Positions 57,333 to 64,000 of a stretch of DNA of 64,000 nt are shown here, in pieces. The translations under genes were made by a program, and so were the position numbers. A model generated the notes under the pieces. That model made no database searches, was not told the origin of the DNA, and saw nothing but the letters and a program-made list of their open reading frames with translations. Each line of letters begins with the position of its first letter. Position 1 is the stretch's first letter. The stretch is from Coniella vitis (taxonomy: Eukaryota; Ascomycota; Sordariomycetes; Diaporthales; Schizoparmaceae), in contig WUJK01000003.1 in the NCBI GenBank assembly GCA_011317545.1, positions 4,030,001 through 4,094,000 on the forward strand, given 5' to 3'.

Positions 57333-60023
57333 ATGTCAGTCCGAGATGGGCACGCCGCTGCCGCCGCCTCCCTGGATGAAGGCATGGGCGAGGAGCCCAG
57401 CCCACGCCAGAGCCGCAGTGCCTACGCACGCCGACATCTTCACTTCCAGGAACCCGAACGCAGACCGCTGCTAAGTAGGCACATCAGCCATGAACCGCTC
57501 CAGGAGCCCGTGTTCTCGTGTTCAGTCAATGCCCACGCCCACCTGCCCGTCTACACAAACATCCACCGCATCAGGAGGGACGTCATATCCATCATTGAAG
57601 ATTACATGACCTTGGAGCAGTTGCGCGACCTACGCATCAACATCTCAGTCATTCGCCCACTCGTCGATCAGTTATATGGGCTCGACGACATCTCAATTGG
57701 TGACTGACTACTGGCCCGTCGCATTCCAAATCCTGATGCACGCCATGCTAACCGATCGATAGTCTATTGCCTCCTCGTCAACCGTGCCCATTTCCTGCAC
57801 GAACAGTCCCACCTCAACAATAGGCAAAACGTCAACTTTACTCGCGCGACACTATGCGAGCTCGTCGCCACCCGCATTCTGCGACGTTTCAACGAGGACA
57901 ACGACGGCCCTGAAGGTCTTCTTGTCTTGGCCCATGTGCTCGTGGCCGGCTTTGAACCTTTCCAGAATGCGCCAGAGCATATCCGCAGTGAGGCGTCCTT
58001 GTCCAGCTCCTGGAGCTATCACCGCACATTGCCGGCCCTCGAAATCGCCATTCTGAGCGAGAGCAAGCTGTTTCTCAGCTCCACCTCTTGCCAAAAGGTC
58101 ATTGACGCCATTTACGAAGGCCGTGTCATCTACACCCCCTCGAGCTTCATGGACATCATCCCAGACCGCTACAAGCAAAAGCCAATCTCCCTCTACGACC
58201 CTAGAGCGGCTTCGTTACTAAATCAGTATCGCCTCATTGTTCCAAGAACGAGAAACTACTTGGAAATATTCCAGTTTTGCGTCCTCCTGGGCTTGTATCT
58301 TTTATTTATGGCCGAACGCGACCCAACCAAGTTCAGTGCGTACGAAATTGCGTTTTCAGTCTATGCCTTGGGGTGGGTGTTGGATCAATTTGCCACGATG
58401 CTGGAGCATGGATGGTAAGTTTCTTTGGTCTCGTTTGTCGAATCTTGTTTTTCTCGCCTCTCGCTTCGTTCCCCTCTCCCCAAGAGCGACACGGAATACT
58501 GTGTACTTCTGAATACAAGCAATGGTGGCTGACCTGCTCTTCTTTAGGCATGTCTACACACAGAATCTATGGTCATTCTTGGATGTGACCTTTAGTGCCA
58601 TCTACTGGATGTATCTCATTCTTCGTGTGCACGGCTGGCGCGTAGGGCACGAGGGCCCCGCCCAACAAGCACTCGATGTCCTAGCCATGGGAGCACCTGT
58701 GCTCATTCCTCGCCTCGCTTTCAATCTGCTCTCCAATAACCTTCTTTTCGTCTGCCTGCGCGCCATGATGGTGGACTTTACCTTGCTCACAGCCCTTGCT
58801 GCTTGGTGCTTCGGAGGGTTCCTGCTATCGCTGATTTGGCTAGGCGATGCTGGCCATACAACTATTACTGTCAGCAAATGGATGCTTTGGATCTGGTTCG
58901 GACTGGATGGAACAGGCATCCAAAAAGCGCCTGATTTTCATTGGATTCTGGGACCTTGTCTCATGGTGACTTTTGCATTTCTGGGTGAGCGTTGTGTGGC
59001 CCAAGGAGATGGAGTAGAGCGCGCTAATCTTTATGCCCAGGCAATACCTTATTCTTGACCATCCTGGTCTCCATGCTGTCAAACACCTTTAGCACCATTG
59101 TCTCAAACGCCACCGCCGAGATCCAATATCGCCACGCAGTTCAGACACTCGAAGGCGTCAAAAGCGACGCCATTTTCGCCTACCAACCTCCCTTTAACAT
59201 CCTCGCCCTCTTTGTGCTGGTGCCCCTCCGCTGGTTTATCAGCCCACGGTGGTTCCACAAGATCCACGTGTTTTTTGTTCGGCTTCTGAACCTCCCCCTC
59301 CTGCTCCTCATTGCCGCTGCCGAACGACGCGTCTTATGGCCCATGTCTGCACCCTCTGGACCGCCCTCCACGGCGAAAGGGGCGGGGAGTAGTGATACAC
59401 AGTCGCAGTGGTTTTGGGAGAATTGGCGCATCACGACGCACGGCGATATCCACGCGGTCTTTCACTTGCCTCCGCCGGACGAGATTGAGGATGCCATTTC
59501 GGTCGATGACGAGCTGACGCATCACATGATCCGGCGGCATTTCCAGCGTAGCACGACGGCGGAATCTGCAAACTTGGAGGCTCTTGTACAACGGCGGAAG
59601 CAGCAGCAACAGCAGCAACAGCAACGGCGGCAGCGACAGCGGCAACAAGACCAAGAACAGCAATCACAACAAGATGGTAATCAAAAACAAAATGAATACA
59701 CAAGCGAGGGAGACAGTGATGCCCGCAGCGACGAAGTAAATGCTCCCAAGTCGCCGAGTCCGGCCAAGGGCATCAACCGCCGGGACAGCATGGTTCCGTT
59801 CCCCGGGTTACGACAGGAGCTGCAGGGTATCTTTGATGAGTCACAGGAAATGTCGACCATCACTGCCCGGCTGGATGCACTTGAGGAGAGCAGTGCACGG
59901 GTCGAGTCCATGCTGGCGAGGTTGGTGTCTGACATTGGGGATAACTCGAGTGCAGAGGAGGAACAGGCAGCTGAGCGATCGGGGACACTGAGGGATCTCG
60001 ATCATACGGTTGATGACCAGTAG
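57333..60023 (+). CDS. YVC1: TRP-like vacuolar cation channel, Yvc1 type
   Basis: Four exons (57,333-57,699, 57,763-58,414, 58,548-58,984, 59,041-60,023) give an 812-aa channel. Yvc1/TRPY channels release calcium from the vacuole on stretch or osmotic shock. The N-terminal 235 residues are a conserved soluble helical domain (IHRIRRDVISIIEDYMTL, YCLLVNRAHFLHEQSHL). Transmembrane segments follow: FCVLLGLYLLFMA, IAFSVYALGWVLDQFATML, FLDVTFSAIYWMYLI, LTALAAWCFGGFLLSLIWL, then a pore-like region (WMLWIWFGLDGTG) and ILGPCLMVTFAFLGNTLFLTILVSMLSNTFS. The C-terminal tail carries a Gln-rich run near 672-700 and an acidic end, where family members are calcium-modulated. The gene is convergent with TFG2. 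Confidence 0.93.
59599..59690 (+). repeat. Polyglutamine-coding CAG/CAA repeat
   Basis: CAG/CAA-rich repeats within the last exon of the channel gene code for Gln runs with a few Arg. It is likely length-variable. Confidence 0.8.
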
Positions 60024-60470
60024 TGAAGAGAGAAGAGTTTAGAGGAGGACCCCAAAGATCGAAGATGTGCCATGGCCCCAGCTCTCAAGTAACGCAGTCA
60101 TACGAAAACAGTTAGACAGATAGGTATAACATATGCACGACCTGTAAACTCCGCCAGTGGCGAGTAAGGGAAGTAAGATCACAAGTCGACGGTATTACTT
60201 GTCCTTCATTCCAGTCAAGAACCGCAAATTTGAATATGCGATGGCCACATCGATATGGCACCGAAAAAGGATGCTAACTAGCCCTCCTCAACGCTACAAG
60301 GTCGTGTAGTCGAACAGGCGACTATCTTTCCACGAGCTTGGGTATCATCTTGCACTTATGAATGACGCCCTTGCGAAATGTGCCCCATTACCGTACTCCA
60401 AAACGCCAACCAAAGGACTTCAACAAACAAAGGACAAAAGCGACATGATCCAAAACGATCAAGCGGCTCG
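60024..60470. other. Convergent intergenic region, YVC1 / TFG2
   Basis: These 447 bp hold the 3' ends of two genes; nothing further is seen. Confidence 0.55.
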
Positions 60471-61779
60471 CTAAGCCACATCCTCCATTTTGATATCATC
60501 CTCTTCTTCCTCATCTTCATCTTCCACAGCCACATCGGGAGCCGCTTCGGCGTTTGCTCTGAAACCGTCCCTCAAACTCCACTGATTGGCGAAGCGGCCT
60601 GTCTTGTTCAGATTGGCAACCTTCTCGAGCGTAGCTCGTAGATACACCTCGGGCTGCGGTATGGCGGCCTTGAGGGCCTTCATGCTCCAATAATTGTACT
60701 GGCCAAAGCACTGGAAAATCCTATCGAGCAGCTCGTTCTCGGGGATACGAGCAGTCTTGGCATCTGCCTTGGCCTGCTTTGTCTTCTTCTTGGTGTCTTT
60801 CTGTAGCAAATGGTTCAGTATACATAAAGCGAACGGACGACACAGGCATGGGGCGGGGCAAAACTTACAATGAAGGCGCCAAACGCCTCTGTGGCCTGCC
60901 GCGTACCAGCCTGGACAACGTTGTTTGTGACTGTCAGGCGGTCAATGATCTGAGTCGTGTTCTTAGGTTGTATCTGCTCCTGTGCCCGGATAGCCATGAG
61001 GTATGCCGTCTCGGGGTTGTCGATAGGATTCATGTTGTATTCTTGCTTGACACGTCCATAGATCGCCGTTTTCTCTGTGTAGAGCAGGTTAGTGAGCTGC
61101 AATAAAAAACACGAGACAAGAATCGATTGGTAATTGGTGAGAACACTAACTTGGGATGACTTGTCGGAAAGTATCTTTTCTACCGCGTCTGCCACCGCGA
61201 GTATTCTGCTGCGCTGGTTTCTCAACCTTTGGGCGCAAGAGATACGTGGGGATGTTTTGATCGGCAGCTTCCTTGCGCGCCTTGTTCTTGTTCTTGAAGG
61301 CCTCGAGATCAGCCTCTGTGAAGACGAAGGTATTTTTGACGTCTTGATCTGTATCCACAAGATCGTACTCCCGCGGCAGGCCTTGATGCGCCGAAACATT
61401 GGTTTTTAGAAGCAGTCGCATTTTTTGCTATTGATCATGTTCGCTGTCAGTCAGAGTGTATGTTGAAAGTACATCATGGGACCAATTGCCGACCGACCTT
61501 CTTGACCTGAGGGTGTTTCTTGTCCGGTTCAGACCACATGCGCAGCTTCCCTATTTCGATGGGAGTGTCGTCGTCAATCTTGTCCCAGGCTGCCCAAACA
61601 TACGTCGGCACACGAGCCATAAGAAGGCGATCCTGCGGAGCAGGTATACCATTGGCATCCGTGGTGTTGTAGAACTCAAGATCAAGGTCTTCGTAAGGAT
61701 CATCGTCAACGGCCATGGGCGAGCCGCTCTCCAGGTCCGCATGCTCTGGATCTGGCTTGATGACTACAGGATCCGCCAT
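60471..61779 (-). CDS. TFG2: TFIIF subunit beta (Tfg2)
   Basis: This small TFIIF subunit partners the large subunit on RNA polymerase II and helps start-site selection. Four exons (61,779-61,498, 61,427-61,151, 61,074-60,869, 60,800-60,471) give 364 aa. The N-terminal dimerisation barrel is visible (RVPTYVWAAWDKI, IGKLRMWSEP, PREYDLVDTDQDVKNTFVF). A basic linker (RPKVEKPAQQNTRGGRRGRK) and the conserved KKTAIYGRVKQEYNMNPI block follow. The C-terminal winged helix is LLDRIFQCFGQYNYWSMKALKAAIPQPEVYLRATLEKV. The tail is acidic (EDEDEEEEDD). All introns are 68-76 bp. The gene is divergent from the CCCH gene. Confidence 0.96.
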
Positions 61780-62443
61780 TGCGTTTGGTTGCGTGGATCG
61801 CTTGTAAAAGATCTTTGTTGATAATTGACAAGACAAGCAGAACGCGAGGCTGCCTCAAGTGTTGCGGGTGTCTGGGGCAGTTGGTGAAAGAAGCTACGGC
61901 ACAATGAAGTCTGGAATCGAAAGTACATACATACAGTACTTTGGAAATACGACGGAGGTCGAATGTACTACTATGTATGTAGGCAATTGTTCTTACATAA
62001 GCAGAGTTGAGATGCCAAACGCGACTGCCACGAATCCTTGACCTGTACCTCTGTAACCATCGATCGAAATGTGTAATCGAGCAAAATAGGCAAATCAGCC
62101 TTATCACACAACGAAGTTAATTTTCATAACTGAATGTAACTGAGAGTTAGTGCTATTGAGCGTTTGGTTAAGTTAATAAGATAAGTGCATATACTTGCAG
62201 AATCATAAATGCTATGTACTCTTTTCGAGGTACGGTCGCAGTATTTTAGAAACGCCACTACCTTATGACGACATAGGCACTGATTATGTAAGGTTATAGT
62301 TTGCACTTGCACTCTAAGGCCCCTGCAGACGCATCGAGTCTTCTTCCAGAAAACAAACCCCCCTCTACATAGTACCACCGTCCCAAAATTGGAAACCTCT
62401 CGTCAAGAAACACATCCTTCCTGCAGAATACCACCGGCGCGAT
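61780..62443. other. Divergent region, TFG2 / CCCH gene
   Basis: This is 664 bp of upstream sequence with TACTATGTA at 61,969 and TACATAGTA at 62,366, the latter 78 bp before the CCCH start codon. The middle is AT-rich. No gene is seen. Confidence 0.6.
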
Positions 62444-64000
62444 ATGTCTGACGAAAACCAGAAGTTGATGGAGCAGATCAGTCTGCTAGCAGGTAAGTGC
62501 ATCTTTTCCCCACGGGCACGGCTGGAAAATAGCGGCAAATAACCTTCGCGCCCTCTGCGAACGTATATTGACTTCTCCTTCTCAAACCAGGCCAGATCAA
62601 TCGTGCCAAAAATCAACAAGCTGGCGTCGTCTCGGTACCTTCTCCTCAGTTCCATGGGACTTCTCGTCGTACGATCTACCCGTTCCGTACTCGCAGTACC
62701 AGATTCATGATGACTGACGCAACAAACGATTCCAAAGCCCCCGGTAGAGGGGGACAATATCGCGGTCACCACCCGTACCCCTCTCGCGGAGGTTACCGCG
62801 TCGGCAAGCCTCCTGTACACCGCCACCGAACGCTCGTCCTTAACGGCACTTCTGGCCAAAGTACCCCAGCCAGCGATACTGCCTCTGGCTCTGACAACGG
62901 GCAGACTTCCTCTTGGGTTAGCAAGAACGACCGCCACTTGCAGTTGATCAATTCAAGCATTTATCAGGAGCAGTCCGAGGCACGCGCAAAAGCTATCGAG
63001 CAGACGCGAATGCAAAAGTTGCGACAGAGAGAAAACAGGGAGCGCTCGCAGTTCATGAATCACCTTAAGCAAACGGGAAGCGCTACCGTTGCCTCTACTG
63101 ACGCTCCTTCAGGCCCAGCATATGAGATCACCGTTGACGGTATCAGATTCGCCGTTGTCAAAAACGGCAGTAAACTAGTCAAACTTCCTGGTATGTCTCC
63201 TGCTCATTGAGGGCTCGTACTATTGCTAACACGTCTCCAGGTGACCTTAGTGGGCCCAAAGTCACCCCCAAGCTCGCCATTGTCGGAGGCGTCAAGTTTC
63301 ACCGCACCAAGAACGGAAATATGTACCGTCAGGCGGTCGTCAAAGCCCAGCGGTATGTCGCCCTTCCAGGCGATGATCGTGTGCTGATGGAATTATACTA
63401 CAGACGGTCCGACTCTGTGCGCAAAGTCAATGTGCCTTGCAAGAACTTTTCTACCACCGGTATCTCCCTTCGAATCCCTCTCAACACTGCAAGCTCGGCG
63501 TATCTCCACACGTCTGTCTAGCCTCAAGTTTCTGGCTACCAATACTGACAAGTAGTGTTTTCCTATGTAGGATCATGCCCGAAGGGTCCCATGTGCAGAT
63601 ACGTCCACGACCATTCAAAGGTCGCCATCTGCAAGGATCTTCTGCAGAAGGGTACTTGTGCATATGGAGATCAGTGTGATTTGTCGCACGAGCTGACTCC
63701 CGAACGCACACCCCACTGTGTGCACTATGCTAAAGGCACTTGTTCTAAGCCCGATTGTCCGTATACTCACCGTGTGCTGCCTCCAGGTGCCCTGGTTTGC
63801 CACAATTTTGGCTTTTATGGTTACTGCGACAAGGGAATCAGCTGTAGCGATCGCCACACATTCGAATGCCCCGATTTCAGCAATAACGGTGTCTGCAAGA
63901 ACAAACACTGTAAACTCCCCCATCGCGAGAGGGCAAGTGTCCTTCGCAAAGCTGATGCTGCTCGTGAGCAAGCTATCACCGATGGTGAAGATGGCAATGA
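62444..64000 (+). CDS. CCCH-type zinc-finger protein, ZC3H3-like (3' end beyond window)
   Basis: Five exons are visible: 62,444-62,492, 62,591-63,190, 63,241-63,352, 63,404-63,459, and 63,571 onward, open to the window edge. At least 413 residues are present. The N-terminal half is basic and Arg/Gly/Tyr-rich with a coiled stretch. From exon 4 a tandem CCCH array starts with CKNF...SCPKGPMCRYVH, and continues ICKDLLQKGTCAYGDQCDLSH, HCVHYAKGTCSKPDCPYTH, VCHNFGFYGYCDKGISCSDRH and ECPDFSNNGVCKNKHCKLPH: five fingers. Such arrays bind RNA, and ZC3H3 relatives act in nuclear mRNA polyadenylation and export. The stretch 62,640-62,715 in exon 2 reads less naturally than its neighbours, so a small extra intron there is possible. 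Confidence 0.88.

Noticed and set aside
62365..62937. A 190-codon minus-strand frame over the CCCH gene start
   Set aside because: It is the antisense shadow of exons 1-2 of the zinc-finger gene and has no protein-like features of its own.
1..64000. CRISPR arrays, bacterial operons, phage or plasmid features
   Set aside because: Introns, RIP and gene content are fungal nuclear, and no regularly spaced direct repeats of CRISPR type were seen.

Overview
The window is about 64 kb of nuclear DNA from a filamentous ascomycete. Introns are short (mostly 60-110 bp) with GT...AG ends, and the gene set is fungal: Rax2, Yvc1-type channel, fungal Ofd1/Tpa1, Lcl3, Noc4, Utp12, Arc35, Tfg2. Several families look most like Sordariomycetes, probably Hypocreales. 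That placement is inference from remembered family resemblance; no search was run.

Region 1 (1-12,300) is an AT-rich island almost free of CpA and TpG dinucleotides while keeping CpG, the mark of repeat-induced point mutation (RIP). It holds two Ty3/gypsy-type LTR retrotransposons, both read on the minus strand: a partial copy (1-2,791, the left end lies outside the window) and a complete wreck (4,127-11,754) with two LTRs. In the complete copy the plus strand between pol and the left LTR carries a ruined coiled-coil reading frame followed by a tRNA-shaped sequence with intact A and B boxes. No long open frame survives.

Region 2 (12,316-64,000) is ordinary gene-rich DNA holding 17 supported genes, nearly all with intron models that join in frame. 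In order they are: a DapA-family aldolase (-), Ofd1/Tpa1 oxygenase (+), HAD phosphatase (-), a small Cys-containing conserved protein (+), ribulose-phosphate 3-epimerase (-), a questin-oxidase-like protein (+), a Sel1-repeat Nif1-like protein (+), a bZIP factor with a possible membrane segment (-), Noc4 (-), ATP synthase subunit 4 (+), Utp12 (-), Arc35/ARPC2 (+), Lcl3 (+), Rax2 (+), a Yvc1-type channel (+), Tfg2 (-) and a CCCH zinc-finger protein (+, running off the window).

The genes are mainly housekeeping: ribosome assembly (Noc4, Utp12), transcription (Tfg2), mitochondrial ATP synthesis (Atp4), actin and polarity (Arc35, Rax2) and vacuolar ion release (Yvc1). They form no obvious pathway cluster.

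Two things stand out outside the genes. An interval of about 8.9 kb between the bZIP factor and Noc4 (30,297-39,148) has no recognisable gene. A 9-mer, TACATAGTA or its complement TACTATGTA, occurs at least 30 times by hand count in the non-coding DNA, often as inverted pairs, against well under one expected by chance.
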